NCBI GenBank assembly: GCA_037178675.1
Contig: JAYMGJ010000380.1
Location: 141,169-205,168, forward strand
Length of the DNA: 64,000 bases
Direction of reading: 5' to 3'
From: Scleroderma bovista
Taxonomy: Eukaryota > Basidiomycota > Agaricomycetes > Boletales > Sclerodermataceae
Part shown: piece by piece, positions 1 to 11,211 of the stretch
Numbering within the stretch: the first letter of the stretch is position 1
Layout: each line of letters begins with the position of its first letter
Position numbers and translations under genes: made by a program
The notes under the pieces: model-generated
The model's input: the letters and a program-made list of their open reading frames with translations, nothing else
Databases searched by the model: none
Told to the model about the DNA's origin: nothing

Positions 1-670
1 CGCATAATATCGGCTTCCTGAGCATTCTGGGGGCTCTGAGTGCGAGAGAGACGAAGGCCAGGTTCCATGGGAGTGGAGATGGGCTTATAGTTAGCCATAC
101 CAAATCTGTCCAGGACATCAAGGCAATACTGCCTTTGGGAGAGTGAGATAGAGCACTTGGCATGATCCCTGTCGATTTTGATACCTAGAAGCTGAGTGGT
201 AGGCCCCAGATCACAGATTTTGAAGTGCTGGCTCAGTTGGGTGATGAAAGACTTGATGGCAGATTCAGATTGCGAGGCTAGAGTCATATCATTGACAAAG
301 ACAGGGAGAATAATAGTTACACCATCCTTGGAGTAGATATAGATGCTGGCATCAGAGTAGGTCTGCCTGAAGTCAAGAGACTCGAGCACAGAGCGCATCT
401 CCTTGTTCCAGCGAATTCCACCCTGTTTACTGCCATAGATAGCCTTCTGGAGCAGACACACCTTAGTGTTGAGATCTCCCTCCACAAATCATTCTGGTTG
501 AGCCATATAGACCTCACAGTCCATTTCCCCATTGAGGTAGGCATGCGGGACGTCAAGGGAGTGCAGATGGAGGTCCTGGAGTGCAGCAAGAGCGAGAATA
601 ACCCGGATGGACGAAAGGCGAACAGTAGGAGCGAAGACTTCAAGGTAATCGAATCCAGGACGCTGGTTGT

Positions 671-1244
671 TGTTAAAAGTAATGTGACCAGACAGGGAAT
701 TGAACCCTAGACCTCCTAGGTCTATACCAGGTGCTCTAACCACTGAGCTATATGGTCAAGGGTACATGGCCCCTTGATGGGGGGTTTACTCCCAAGTACT
801 AGCTTGGGAACTAGTGAGGTGATCGGTCCCTGACGACTATGTATCCATCTCAACAGCCTCCCCTAATCCAGCACATCACTATTAGTAAAAGTGCAGGTGT
901 GGGAATCCATTGCCTAATCTGCTTCTGGTCCATTCCCTTGATGGTAGGGATTACTAACCCATAGGGGTTCCCTTCCTTTTGAAAGGGCTTACTAGGACAC
1001 TGTGGACTTATCAGGAACATCAGACTCCACTTTATGTCTCTCTCCGCTTCTCGGCTCATAACCTGTAAAGTAAAGTGACCAGATGCTGAGGGAATTGAAC
1101 CCTAGACCTCATCTTGGTCTATACCAGGTGCTCTAACCACTGTCTCCTATGGTCTGGGTACATCCGGCTTACTTGGGGACCTCCATCTCCAAGGACTAGC
1201 TTGGGAACTAGTGAGGTGAGGTGCTGAGACTACACCACTCAACA
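671..1244 (-). mobile_element. TRIM-1: miniature LTR element with tRNA-bearing LTRs (diverged copy)
   Basis: Inserted in the reverse-transcriptase part of Cop-1 and flanked by the TSD GTTGT (666-670 and 1245-1249). On the minus strand the 5' LTR is 1244-1064, the primer binding site (GGTTATGAGCC) is at 1063-1053, and the 3' LTR is 855-671. It is more diverged than TRIM-3 and TRIM-4: it has several small insertions and the tRNA-like part of its 5' LTR has lost a good A box. No coding capacity. Confidence 0.9.
686..757 (-). ncRNA. tRNA-like domain in TRIM-1 3' LTR
   Basis: Same 72-nt cloverleaf-like block as in TRIM-4 (see 18644-18716), with A-box and B-box promoter motifs conserved. Expression is not shown; this is a sequence call only. 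Confidence 0.7.
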
Positions 1245-2018
1245 GTTGTAGCCCTTGGCCACCAATCGAGCCTTGTAGCGGTCTACAGAGCCATCTGCAT
1301 TGCGCTTTACCTTGAATACCCACTTTGAACCGATGACCTTACTCCCAGCAGGTCTAGGAACAAGGGTCCAAGTACCATTTGACTGGTGAGCAGCCAGCTC
1401 CTCCAAAGCAGCCTGTCTCCACTTTTCCGCATCAGGACGAGTCAGAGCCTCTGCAAATGTGAGTGGCTCATCAGGGAGAGATGCAGACATAGCCAATTCA
1501 TCATCACTGTCCTCCATCTCATCTGGTTCATCGAGCTGCGCAGGGGAGAGCTTCCACCACTCCCTAGGCTTCTGTCTGTTGTGCATAGGCAGTCTGGCAC
1601 CGATTCCAATGGGACTAGGAGGTCTGGGACGTGGTTCTGGGGATGGAGTGCACACAGGGGGTGCAGGGGCTTCATATGGAACAGCAGGAGGTTCTGGATT
1701 AGCAGGTAAATGTATAGGCTCCCCCCCATGATCCAGTACCTCATTGCAATCGCTCTCAGAGTCCAGAGTTGCACCAGGGTTGTAGTATTTAACAGGGGGC
1801 AAAGGTGGGACAACAGCAGGAGCAGTAGGGGGAGGCTGGGATGGTAAGGGCAATCTTTTGGACATAGGGAAGTACACTTTCGTCGAAATCAGCCCTTTCA
1901 GAGATCAGAGATTGAGAGAACGCTTGGAGGTGGGATTATAGAACTTCCAGCCTTTGTAACCCTCAGGATAGCCTAGAAAGACGCATTTCTCCAATGTGGG
2001 ACTCCAGAGGGCGCCTCT

Positions 2019-2157
2019 TGTCCTTCTGCACATGCACATAGGCAGTACATCCCCAAACTCGAAGGTGGGAGACATCATGGCTTGCACCTCATGTCCTTCT
2101 GCACAGTTCATAGTACAGCCCCAAACTCGAAGGTGGGACACATCAGGCTTGCACCCA
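2019..2157 (-). repeat. local tandem duplication in Cop-1 integrase
   Basis: Two imperfect copies (about 2019-2091 and 2093-2157) of the segment containing CCCCAAACTCGAAGGTGGGA. Cop-2 has a single copy at the matching place, so this is a duplication private to Cop-1. It keeps the frame but adds residues between the integrase core and the sequence KCVFLGYPEG. Confidence 0.85.
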
Positions 2158-4358
2158 TGCCACAGTTCATAGGGAGTAGCATCCTTGACAGCCTCAGTAG
2201 GACACCTGTTCCAAACATGGACTAGAGAAGCAAGGCAGTCGCCCCAGAAACCTTTGGCAAGGCCAGACTCGTCCAACATCGCAGTCATCCGCTTGGATAG
2301 AACCCTATTAGCATGCTCTGCAACTCCATTCTGCTGGGGTTGATTCCTGACAGTATGCTGGCGAAGAATGTCACATTGGGTGGTGAAATCAATGAAGGCA
2401 TTGCTCATATACTCCCCTCCCTTGTCATCGTGCAGAATCTTGATTTTTCGCTTGCTCTGGTTCTCAGCAAAGGCCTTGAACATCTTGAAAGCCTCAAAAG
2501 CTTGGGACTTGACCTTGAGAGGCATAACAAAGTGAAATCTCGAGTAGTCATCGATGAAAGTGATCCAGTATCGATACCCAGACATGGAGAGGTGGCCTAC
2601 ATCGTGGACATCGCTATGGACAAGTTCCAGGGGTCTGGATGCGTGCCATGAAGAGGTAGGGAAGGGGTTGGCATGCATCTTACCAGTCAGGCAGGGTTCA
2701 CAGATAGGATCAGGGGCAGTCTTCGAGTCTATGGCCATCCCAGTGACCAGATTGTGATGCAGCAGGGCCTTCACATCGGCCAGGTGGTGGTGAGCTAGTC
2801 TCCTATGCCACAAGTTGAGATCTAGAGGAGTAGTGGTAGCTGCAGACGCAAATTCGACCAGAGGGGCAGTTTCTCCATCCAGAAAAGCGCAGTTGCTTGT
2901 CCCTATGTTTGCAACGAAGAGAACAGGGCCAGGGTGACGTCTGAAGGCCATCTGCGTCGCATCAATGCTTACAAGGAAGCCCTTACTTCGACACAAGTAT
3001 AGCACAGAGAGTAAATTATTCCTGAGGTCAGGGACATGCAGGACGTTGGTAAACTCGACGGGACGCTGCTTCCTTCCTCCAATAACCGGTACAAACACCA
3101 CAGACCCCACCCCAGCAGAATAGACCACTTTATTGTCTGCCAACTTCACTGGAACACATTTGGAGGTATAGTTGCGCATCCAGTGGCGATGGGGGGTCAT
3201 ATGAGCAGTGGCCCCAGTGTCTGCATTCCAATGGACGTCAGCATCGAGTTGGAGTGGATAGAGTGGGGAGGAGGGGTCAAAGGAACGAAGACTTGCATTT
3301 CCAGCGAACTCCATGGCCTGGGAAGCGGACTGGGAGCCAGAGGATGCATCTGCAGGGGTCTGAGAGGAGCTGGACGCGTCAGAGGCTTGATTTGCGGCGT
3401 TACCACCCTTCTTAGTGCGCTTGGACTTCTGGGATAAGTAGTTGGTCTTGGCCTTGACAAGATTCTGGCACTTGTGGACACAGTGGTTCGAGTACTCGCA
3501 GAAAGTGCAGGACACAGAAGGGGGACACTTGCAGGTGCTGCCAGAGGCGAACAGGACTGCCTCAGACCCAGTGGTAGCCTCAGGGCGACGCTTGCGCTGT
3601 AACTCCTCCGCTAGGAAAGCCTCCTTGAGCCTGTCTTTCTCCAAAGACTGGAAGAGAAGTAGAGAAGAAGCAAAGTGGGAGTAGTCATCGCCCAGGGATC
3701 GCACCATAGCCATACAAATAAGCTCATTATCGAGGTCCTTGATGGTATAAGGGGTGGAGGCGTCCTTGGGGCGGAGCTGCTGGATCTTGGACATAGAGTC
3801 CTCAATCCTGGCGATGAGAGAGGTCAGGGACTCGTCCTCCTTCTTCCTAATCGAGAAAAAGTCGTCCCAGGCATTGAAACGAGCTCCTGGACGCTGTTGG
3901 AGGTGGATAGACTCCAGGGTCGACCAGATCTTGGCAGGGTGGTCTTGGACAGCCTCTATATGCGTCCTCTGTTCAGCAGAGAGGGAGAGATACAGCTGAC
4001 CTGCAGCCTTGTCCGCTCTAAGGTCCCATTTAGCCTGGAGGTCGGAGTGGGAGTCATCAGGGCGCTTCTCAGCACCACTAACAATGGTCCAGAGGCCCTT
4101 GGTGCGCAGGAAGGCCTTCATCTCCCCCTTCCAGGTGGAGTAGTTGGAAGAGGCGAGTTTTTCGAAGGAAGGAGTGGAAGAGCTGGTGGAATCGTCGGCC
4201 ATGGGGATGGGAATGCGATGGGGGCATGAAGGAGGGCTGGGGAGCGAGTTTTGAGGCTGGGGCAGAGAGGCAAAGAGTGGAAATCGATGTAGTAGGCGAA
4301 AAAAGTTGCGCAGCAGCAGGAGGGTGGTCTAAAGCATAGTCCTAAAGTTCCTGGAGCG

Positions 4359-4372
4359 CAGGGCTCATAACC
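4359..4372 (-). other. Cop-1 primer binding site (initiator tRNA-Met anticodon arm)
   Basis: Minus strand reads GGTTATGAGCCCTG. Its complement CAGGGCTCATAACC is the 5' side and loop of an initiator tRNA-Met anticodon arm. Here it follows a TRIM LTR rather than a copia LTR. Confidence 0.8.
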
Positions 4373-4731
4373 TGTTAAAAGTAATGTGACCAGACAGGGA
4401 ATTGAACCCTAGACCTCCTAGGTCTATATCAGGTGCTCTAACCACTGAGCTATATGGTCAAGGGTACATGGCTTACTTGGGGGGGTTTAACCCAAGTACT
4501 AGCTTGAGAACTAGTGAGGTGAGGTGCTGAGACTACACCATTCAACAGCCTCCCCTAATCCAGCACATCACTATTACAAAGTGCAGGCGTGTGAATCCAT
4601 TGCCTAATCGGGTCCATTGCCTTGATGGTAGGTCTTACTAACCCCATGGGGGATGCCTTCCTTTAAAGGGCTTACTAGGACACTAGGACTTATCAGGAAC
4701 ATCACCACTTTAGCACACAGGGCTCATAACC
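4373..4731 (-). mobile_element. TRIM-2: TRIM internal region plus one LTR, fused into Cop-1 at the primer binding site
   Basis: On the minus strand the copia LTR ends at 4732 and is followed directly by the TRIM primer binding site and internal region (4731-4548), then a 175-bp TRIM LTR (4547-4373), then directly by the copia primer binding site (4372). No TSD separates the parts and both junctions fall exactly where an LTR meets the shared motif GGTTATGAGCCCTG. This is not an ordinary insertion; it looks like recombination or template switching between TRIM and copia at their common site. Confidence 0.9.
4388..4459 (-). ncRNA. tRNA-like domain in TRIM-2 LTR
   Basis: Equivalent to the block described at 18644-18716, with one visible base change in the anticodon-loop region (TATCAGG versus TACCAGG on the plus strand). 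Confidence 0.68.
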
Positions 4732-4969
4732 TGTTCAAATAATCCACAAAAGAGCACTCTAGTGCCCAGTGTCAGAGACTAAATTGAGAGGATAGCTACA
4801 GGATACAGACCTAGTGCCCAGTGTCAGAGACTGAAGAGAAGAGACTGTGGGCACGAAAATTTCAACTATACAAACAAAGCAAACACAGAAAAACAATGTA
4901 ACACAAAAGCCACAAATCACCTGATCAACCTGGAAAGGAAACAGCTGAAGTAATTGTTAAAAGTAATGT

Positions 4970-5041
4970 GACCAGACAGGGAATTGAACCCTAGACCTCC
5001 TAGGTCTATACCAGGTGCTCTAACCACTGAGCTATATGGTC
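4970..5041 (-). ncRNA. tRNA-like domain in TRIM-3 3' LTR
   Basis: Identical in layout to 18644-18716: acceptor, D, anticodon and T arms can all pair, and A and B boxes are intact. Confidence 0.75.
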
Positions 5042-5330
5042 AAGGGTACATGGCTTACTTGGGGGGGTTTAACCCAAGTACTAGCTTGAGAACTAGTGAG
5101 GTGAGGTGCTGAGATTACACCACTCAACAGCCTCCCCTAATCCAGCACATCACTATTACAAAGTGCAGGCGTGGGAATCCATTGCCTAATCGGGTCCATT
5201 GCCTTGATGGTAGGGCTTACTAACCCCATGGGGGTTGCCTTCCTTTTTAAAGGGCTTACTAGGACACTGGGACTTATCAGGAACATCACCACTTTAGCAC
5301 ACAGGGCTCATAACCTGTTAAAAGTAATGT

Positions 5331-5402
5331 GACCAGACAGGGAATTGAACCCTAGACCTCCTAGGTCTATACCAGGTGCTCTAACCACTGAGCTATATGG
5401 TC
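5331..5402 (-). ncRNA. tRNA-like domain in TRIM-3 5' LTR
   Basis: Second tRNA-like copy of TRIM-3, 361 bp from the first, with intact A and B boxes. Confidence 0.75.
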
Positions 5403-6057
5403 AAGGGTACATGGCTTACTTGGGGGGGTTTAACCCAAGTACTAGCTTGAGAACTAGTGAGGTGAGGTGCTGAGATTACACCACTCAACAGTAATCACAG
5501 GAAATGCGCAACAACAACACAACAAGAGTGCACAAACACTCAATATCAACAGAGGTAGACCTGTGATCTGCAGCCACTAGCCGTTTGATCTTTGCATAGC
5601 TGTGCCACTGCCCTGACCCGGCGAGCACGACAGGCGAACAAAGTCTTACGCTTAGTTTAGTGGAACACCTGTGGGGATCTAGTCCCAAAGTAGCCTTACT
5701 TCTATGTCACCCCTTACATTAGTCACCATACCATACCAGTTTCCCCACCACCTCGTCGGAGCACAACAGGAGCGCTTGGCGATCATCTACAGCCCTCACC
5801 CTGACGCTGTCCCCGAACCACAGGAAAGGGAATCAGCAATTGAAGAAGAGTTTCAGTTCACCAACGCAGTTGCCGCCTACAGTTGCCTTGTTAGCGACTT
5901 TGAATTGCAAGTCCTCCTTGGCTTCCACCGTTCCCTTCCTGTCCCACCCCTGCCAGACCTCCCACTCGTGCGCCGCTGCACATTCCGTTCCTCTCGTTTC
6001 CATCCGGTCCAAAAGCGACCAACCTCTTATTCCCGTCTCTGCCCCTACTAGTTTGTC

Positions 6058-7060
6058 ATGGCGGACCTCAACCAGCTCCTTGCCCAGCTCATCCAGGGGC
6101 AAGTTAACCTCCAGGTGCATATCACGGCCCTTGCGGCTGCACAGCCTCAGCCTGCACCGCTGCCACGCAGGAAGGTGGTTGCGGATCCCAGGAGTTATGA
6201 TGGCTCCCTGCAGAAGTTTCACGAGTGGTGGTCCAAGATCAAGATCTGGCTTCAGATCTCAATGGATGGGGCAACCGATGCCCAGGTCACCGCCACTGTA
6301 CTCTCTCGGCTCACTGGCCTGAAGGCTGGTCGGTGGGCTCAGGTCCGTTTGGACAGCTGCATGGCGGCAGCCCAGGCCCTCGCCAATGCCCCGCCTGTAC
6401 CAGCAGGCCAACCTGCACCCCCACCAGCTTGGCCCGCTTGGGATGACTTCTTGGAGGAGATAGAAAGGTTCTTTCTCCCCGGAAACAATGCTGAGTGGGC
6501 ACGTGCCCAGCTTCTCCACCTTAGGCAGGGCCCAAGGCAGAGGATCAATGACTTCTTAGTGCAGTTCGAGGCGCTCAAGAACCAAGGTGGGTGTGTAGAC
6601 AAGTATGCTCATGACCTGCTCGAACCCGCGCTCCAGAGGAAACTCGTGGAGCAAATTTATATACAAGGCATGCATCGGGACACATATGTCCACCTTGCAA
6701 ATTCAGCTCGCACGATGGGAAGAGCCCAGGAACTCCTTCTCATCAACGTCCAGAGCCAAGGGTCGGCCCGATACTACCAGGGCCAAAACTATTCGTCTTC
6801 AGCTGCATCTGGGAGTGGTACCCCCATGGATATAGGTGCCGCTGAGACAAACCAGCAAAGGGTTACGTAAAGGGCCCCAATGCTACAATTGCCAATTATT
6901 TGGCCACATTGCACGTGAGTGCACAAAGCCGCGCCGCCCTCGTCGTGGGCAACCACAAGCATGGGCAATGCAAGCCCAGCCGGAGGATGACCGGCTAAAT
7001 GCAGTAAGAGGAATGACGTTTGCAGAGATGCAGGCGTTTTTCAAGGATTTAAAAGATTAG
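6058..7060 (+). pseudogene. GyC-1 gag
   Basis: Capsid/nucleocapsid protein of the retrotransposon. The ATG at 6058 starts MADLNQLLAQL. The capsid-like middle includes WDDFLEEIERFF and QGPRQRINDFL, both shared with GyC-2 and GyC-3. A zinc knuckle CX2CX4HX4C (CYNCQLFGHIARE plus C) lies near 6880-6920. One extra base near 6866 (GGGTTACG where GyC-2 has GGGGTA) shifts the frame just before the zinc knuckle. Ends FFKDLKD then TAG at 7058-7060. RNA-packaging role is inferred from the family. Confidence 0.9.
7048..7054 (+). other. putative -1 frameshift site TTTAAAA (GyC-1)
   Basis: T TTA AAA in the gag frame, two codons before the gag stop. Slipping back one base puts ribosomes into the pol frame. 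The heptamer and GATTAG are the same in GyC-2 (43990) and GyC-3 (62006-62000). Confidence 0.6.
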
Positions 7061-10000
7061 TGAGTGAGGACACATCGGGCATCCTCGCTCTCGAATCTTC
7101 TTTGGACTTAGCTGTACGTATACTGGACTATAGACTTTCTCACGCTACTACTCCTGCTGTGCAGGAAATATTTAAATACTGCATTGCTTTGCTACATACA
7201 AAAATAGCGAAAACCCATAAGAAAGTGTCTACAGTAGTTTCCCCTGTCTCGGTTTCTCCTTCCCACTTCTCTGTTTTGTCAGTTGATAGTATGGACTGTG
7301 ACTCGGACTGTTCTGTACCTTCTAAGGGGGTCCCTGCAAAGGGCTCGGTGCCAGAAGTAAAATCGAGCGTGCTTAATTCCTGATTGAATAAAAATATTAT
7401 TTCTCCTTCTTTGGCATCTAAGGAACCGGAAAGTCCTGCCAGCAACTTGGAAGTTCCTATGGACTTACAAAGGTCCTTCACAATAGAACGTGAAGTGACG
7501 GTACCGGTCTGCATCCGCGGACCACTTAATACTATTAAAGTAGACGCTCTGCTAGACAGTGGCACTACTGGTTGCTTTGTTGACAAGAGCTGGGCTCTTG
7601 ATCGACGGCTTCAGTTATCTAAGCTGGTAAAGCCCATCCCTGTGCTTAATGTAGATGGCACTAGGAATCAGGAGGACGATATCATGCATTATGTATTGTT
7701 GACAGTCAGTATTGGGAAACACGCTGAAAAGCTGTGGTGTGCCATCACATGCCTTGGAAAAGTGCTGCTTATCCTGGGCCACACCTGGCTGCAGAAGCAT
7801 AATCCCGATATAGATTGGGTCACCGGCAAAGTTAATTTAACTAGGTGCCCTCCAGAGTGCAAGTCACTTCTAGAGACACGCTTTGCTAAAATATTACGAG
7901 AGAACGAATCTCAGGAAACTTGGGTGCAAGCTTTGAAAGCTCATGAGTCGAAGGTCACTATCGATGAGTCGACCCTAGAAGAAGCTCAGAAGCAGGTACC
8001 TAAAGAGTACTGGGAGTGCCTAGACATATTTAGTAAAAAGTCATCAGAGCGCATGCTGCTAAGGAAACCTTGGGATCATGGAATTGATCTAAAAGAAGAC
8101 TTCCCGCCAAAAAAAGGAAGACTTATCCTGCTCTCTGTTGATGAGCAAAAAGAAGTTGAATCGTTCCTTGATGACCAACTCGCTAAAGGGTACATTTGGC
8201 CTTCTATTAGTCAACAGACATCCTCCGGTCTTCTTTATCCCAAAAAAGGACGGCAAGAAGCGCATGGTACAGGATTACCGATATGTAAACAACTGGACAA
8301 TTAAGAATAACTATCCACTGCCGCTTATCTCTCAGCTTGTTGACAAGCTTAAGGGTTGCAAACTCTTTACGAAAATGGATCTTCGGTTACAACAATGTGA
8401 GGATTCACGAAGGCGATGAGTGGAAAGCTGCATTTGTAACGCATAAAGGGGCCTTTGAGCCGTTAGTTATGTATTTCGGTCTCTGTAATTCACCTGCGAC
8501 ATTCCAGAAGATGATGAATGAGATATTCCACGATATGTCGGATGTCTGCGTGGTGTACATTGATGACCTTATGATATTTACGGATACGGATGATCAGGAA
8601 AAGCATGATAGAATCGTGCTAGAAGTTTTGAAATGTTTACGTGATAATGATCTTTATGTTAAACCCGAGAAGTGTCACTTCAGAGTCACTGAAGTTGACT
8701 TCCTCGGTATGATCGTTTCACGGGATGGTATCAAAATGGACCCTGAAAAAGTTAATGCTATTTTGAAATGGCCAGAGCCGACGAATGTGAAGCAGGTTCG
8801 CGCATTCTTAGGTCTCGGCAATTTCTATAGACGCTTTATTAAAGATTATGCAATCATGGCTAGGCCCATGACGGACCTTACGTGTAAGGATACGGTATTT
8901 ACCTTCGGAGAGAAGGAACGTGCTGCATTTGAGGCTTTGAAAGCTGCCTTTACTCATGCTCCGGTACTCCAGTACCCTGATCAGGATCGCGAATTCCGTC
9001 TGGAAACAGATGCGTCTGAGTTCGCCGTCGGGGGAGTGATATCCGTGAAGTGTGAAGACAGCGAATTCAGACCTGTCGCATACATGTCACATTCCATGAC
9101 ACCTCCCGAACGAAATTATCCTATTCACGATAAAGAAATGCTTGCCATCATAAAAGCAACTGAGGCCTGGCGCCATTATCTCAAAGCCACTCCTTACGCT
9201 TTTGAGATATATACGGACCACCATAATTTAACGTACTTTACCAAGTCACAGAACCTGTCTAAGCGCCAAGCACGCTGGCAAATGTGAATGACACGGTTTA
9301 ACTACTCGTTAATTTATAAAAAGGGAACTCGGATGCATGTTGCAGATCCGCTTAGCAGGCGATCGGACCATTACGTATCTAGTTCAGAAGACAACAAGGA
9401 CCAGGTCCTGTTGAACCCGGTATCTATTAAACTGGTCGATGTCACTGATCAGTCTTACGAAGAGTGACAGTCGCTCATTATGAACTTTCATGACACTCCT
9501 GTTGCTGGGCATAAAGGAGTAAAAGCTATGTATAATGCGCTCAGGAAGCACTATTCTTGGAAAGGGATGAAAGAACAGATTCAAACCTACGTGAAGCACT
9601 GTCAAAAGTGCCAACAGTCTAAGGTGTTGAATCAAAAGACTTCTGGAAGTCTTGTTCCTCTCCCTACCCCTAGTTGCCCGTGGCTTGATGTCACTATGGA
9701 CTTTACCGAGATGCCGGAATCCCTCAGTTACAATTATATATTAGTTGTAGTTGATCGGTTCTCCAAGGAGGTCGTGTTTGTGCCTTGTACAAAGGAGGAA
9801 ACCGCCTTGTCAACCGCTGAGTTATTTAGAGACCATGTCTGGTGTCAACATGGACTCCTGTCTTCCATTGTGTCTGACCGTGGATCAGTCTTTGCGAGCA
9901 ACTTCCTGGGGGAGTTGTATAGACTTTTAGGCATAAAAAGGAAAATGTCTACGGCATTTCACCCTCAAACCGATGGTCAAACGGAGCGGTTGAACCGTGA

Positions 10001-10757
10001 AATTAATCAGTATCTCCGAACCTACGTACACGATCGACAGAGTGAATGGGCTAAGTGGATCAAGATTGCCCAGTTCGTTTGGAACAACACGGTCTCAGAA
10101 GTAACTACTGATTCACCATTCGGAATTACCCGGAGTTATTCCCCTCGCATGGGTGTTGAGCCTGTGGATACAGTAGCCCCAGTGGCTAAGGACTTCGCCG
10201 TTATATTTAATAAAGTCGTTGAGTCTTCTGAGAAGGCAAAACATAATATGAAGCTTCAGGCGGATAAGCATAGAAATCCCACTTCGGACTATGTTGTAGG
10301 CCAACATGTTTGGCTTTCTACGGACAACCTTCATATGCTAAATCATGTTTCTAAGAAGCTTACAGAGAAGTGGATTGGCCCCTATGAAGTCACTCATGTA
10401 ACCCCGAATGCGGTCGAGCTTAAGCTCCTGAAAACTCTTTGGATCCACCCGGTTGTGAATGTTTCACGAGTAAAACCTTATTTAGGTCCTCTTCCCAGTC
10501 AGCCTGTGTCCCGGCCCGGTCCAGTACATGTTTCTGAAGAACGCGATGAAGAGTATGAAGTAGACTATATAGTAGCTTCCCATATTTATAAAAGGCAGCT
10601 CCAGTACCTGGTACACTGGAAAGGATACGAAGAACACAAGAGAACGTGGGAACCCTCATCTAATTTGAAGAATTCTCCTCTGGTAGTCGAGCACTTTTAC
10701 CATGAGAATCCCTCTGCCCCTCAAAAGCTTCATATGACCCGAGTGGACTTTGACTGA
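7050..10757 (+). pseudogene. GyC-1 pol (protease, RT, RNase H, integrase, chromodomain)
   Basis: Pol lies in the -1 frame relative to gag. Domains in order: aspartic protease (LLDSGTTG, about 7550); reverse transcriptase ([21 protein letters not shown] near 8556); RNase H (LETDASEFAVGG, about 9000); integrase zinc finger (HDTPVAGHKG..HCQKCQ, about 9490-9620) and DDE core (MDFTEMPE, SDRGSVFASNF, HPQTDGQTERLN); chromodomain near 10550-10700 (YLVHWKGYEEHKRTWEP). Breaks: TGA at 7381-7383, frameshifts near 8219 and 8386, TGA at 9285-9287 and 9465-9467. The last two sit where arginine or cysteine is found in relatives. The chromodomain class is known to target heterochromatin. Confidence 0.93.
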
Positions 10758-10827
10758 TTATTTAGTTGTATCCCTGAAAACCTGACAGTTTGCGACACTC
10801 AGTTCTGCAGTCTGGAATCCTGCACCT

Positions 10828-10840
10828 GAGGGGGGAGTAG
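10828..10840 (+). other. GyC-1 polypurine tract
   Basis: GAGGGGGGAGTAG directly before the 3' LTR; the same tract precedes the 3' LTRs of GyC-2 and GyC-3. Confidence 0.8.
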
Positions 10841-11211
10841 TGTTATGGACCAACTTTTTATCTTATCTAATTTGCGATTAGATAGTGTTTATCTTATCTT
10901 AGTGTACAGCCTCTATCTTATCTACCTAGTCTAGACCTGTACCTCATGCTGAACACGCTGCCACCCTTGACATCATTACGCATAGCCTTAGCTCCACAGT
11001 GATGTCATTACATAGCCTTCTCCCTGCACGTAGCCTCATGGATAGCCTCACGTAGCCCTCGTGTATAGTAGTATATATACAGTGCAATCCAGCACCCAGA
11101 GGCTCTCCATTTGAGCTCATCTTGGGTCTTTGCTGTAGATACTCGCATCCTATTCCTCCTCAGAGTCTCACGTGTTAGGGTCCTTGGTGTTCTTTGCCTA
11201 GGGTCTTCTCA
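10841..11211 (+). repeat. GyC-1 3' LTR
   Basis: 371 bp, from TGTTATGGACC to GTCTTCTCA. U3 begins with a cluster of TTATCT motifs; a TATA-like TATATATA lies about 120 bp before the end of the LTR. Aligns along its length with the GyC-2, GyC-3 and 30008-30390 LTRs. Confidence 0.92.

Larger units (their letters stand above)
1..4202 (-). pseudogene. Cop-1 gag-pol polyprotein (broken)
   Basis: Copia polyprotein starting at the ATG at 4202 (MADDSTSSS). Seen in order: a gag region; a zinc knuckle of CX2CX4HX4C form (CTFCEYSNHCVHKC); a protease with the DTGA motif; an integrase with HHCC and DDE parts; then reverse transcriptase running to the left edge. Breaks: a frame change near 1880-1905, an in-frame tandem duplication in the integrase (2019-2157), and TRIM-1 inside the reverse transcriptase (671-1244). 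The leftmost 270 bases still encode the reverse-transcriptase end (QHFKICDLGPTTQLLG onward) that is deleted from Cop-2, so the two copies complement each other as a record of the family. Not functional as it stands. Confidence 0.93.
4955..5490 (-). mobile_element. TRIM-3: complete miniature LTR element inside the Cop-1 LTR
   Basis: 536 bp, flanked by the TSD GTAAT (4950-4954 and 5491-5495). LTRs are 5490-5316 (5') and 5129-4955 (3'), 175 bp each and nearly identical. Primer binding site GGTTATGAGCCCTG at 5315-5302, purine-rich tract TAGGGGAGGC just before the 3' LTR. LTR termini TGTTGAG and TTAACA resemble those of Cop. tRNA-like blocks lie at 4970-5041 and 5331-5402. No ORF of note, so it must depend on another element's proteins. 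Confidence 0.95.
1..5551 (-). mobile_element. Cop-1: Ty1/copia LTR retrotransposon, 5' part, truncated by window edge
   Basis: Minus-strand copia element. Reading 5' to 3' on the minus strand: copia LTR (5551 to 4732), a TRIM-derived segment (4731 to 4373), the copia primer binding site (4372 to 4359), then gag-pol to the left edge. Its coding part is nearly identical to Cop-2. The right boundary at 5551 abuts GyC-1 leader sequence that is otherwise continuous in GyC-2, so Cop-1 was inserted into GyC-1. The right flank is GAGGT (5552-5556), so the same five bases should lie at the far end, left of this window. Three TRIM units lie inside it. Confidence 0.93.
4732..5551 (-). repeat. Cop-1 5' LTR, split by TRIM-3
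   Basis: About 279 bp once TRIM-3 and one TSD copy are removed, matching the 278-bp Cop-2 LTR in length. Ends are TGTTGATATTG and TTTGAACA. Like Cop-2 it has two copies of the motif TCTCTGACACTGGGCAC. It is more diverged from the Cop-2 LTRs than those are from each other. Confidence 0.92.
5552..11211 (+). mobile_element. GyC-1: chromovirus (Ty3/gypsy), 5' end cut off by Cop-1
   Basis: Plus-strand gypsy element: leader (5552-6057), gag, pol with a chromodomain, purine tract and 3' LTR. The leader starts abruptly at the Cop-1 LTR end, and the sequence from GAGGTAGACC onward aligns with GyC-2 leader from about 39172, so about 300 leader bases and the 5' LTR should lie left of the window beyond Cop-1. 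Dead: several frameshifts and stops. The right flank is TTTCT at 11212. Confidence 0.93.

Noticed and set aside
4370..4560. TRIM-2 as a simple nested insertion
   Set aside because: No TSD, only one TRIM LTR, and the joins fall exactly at primer binding sites.
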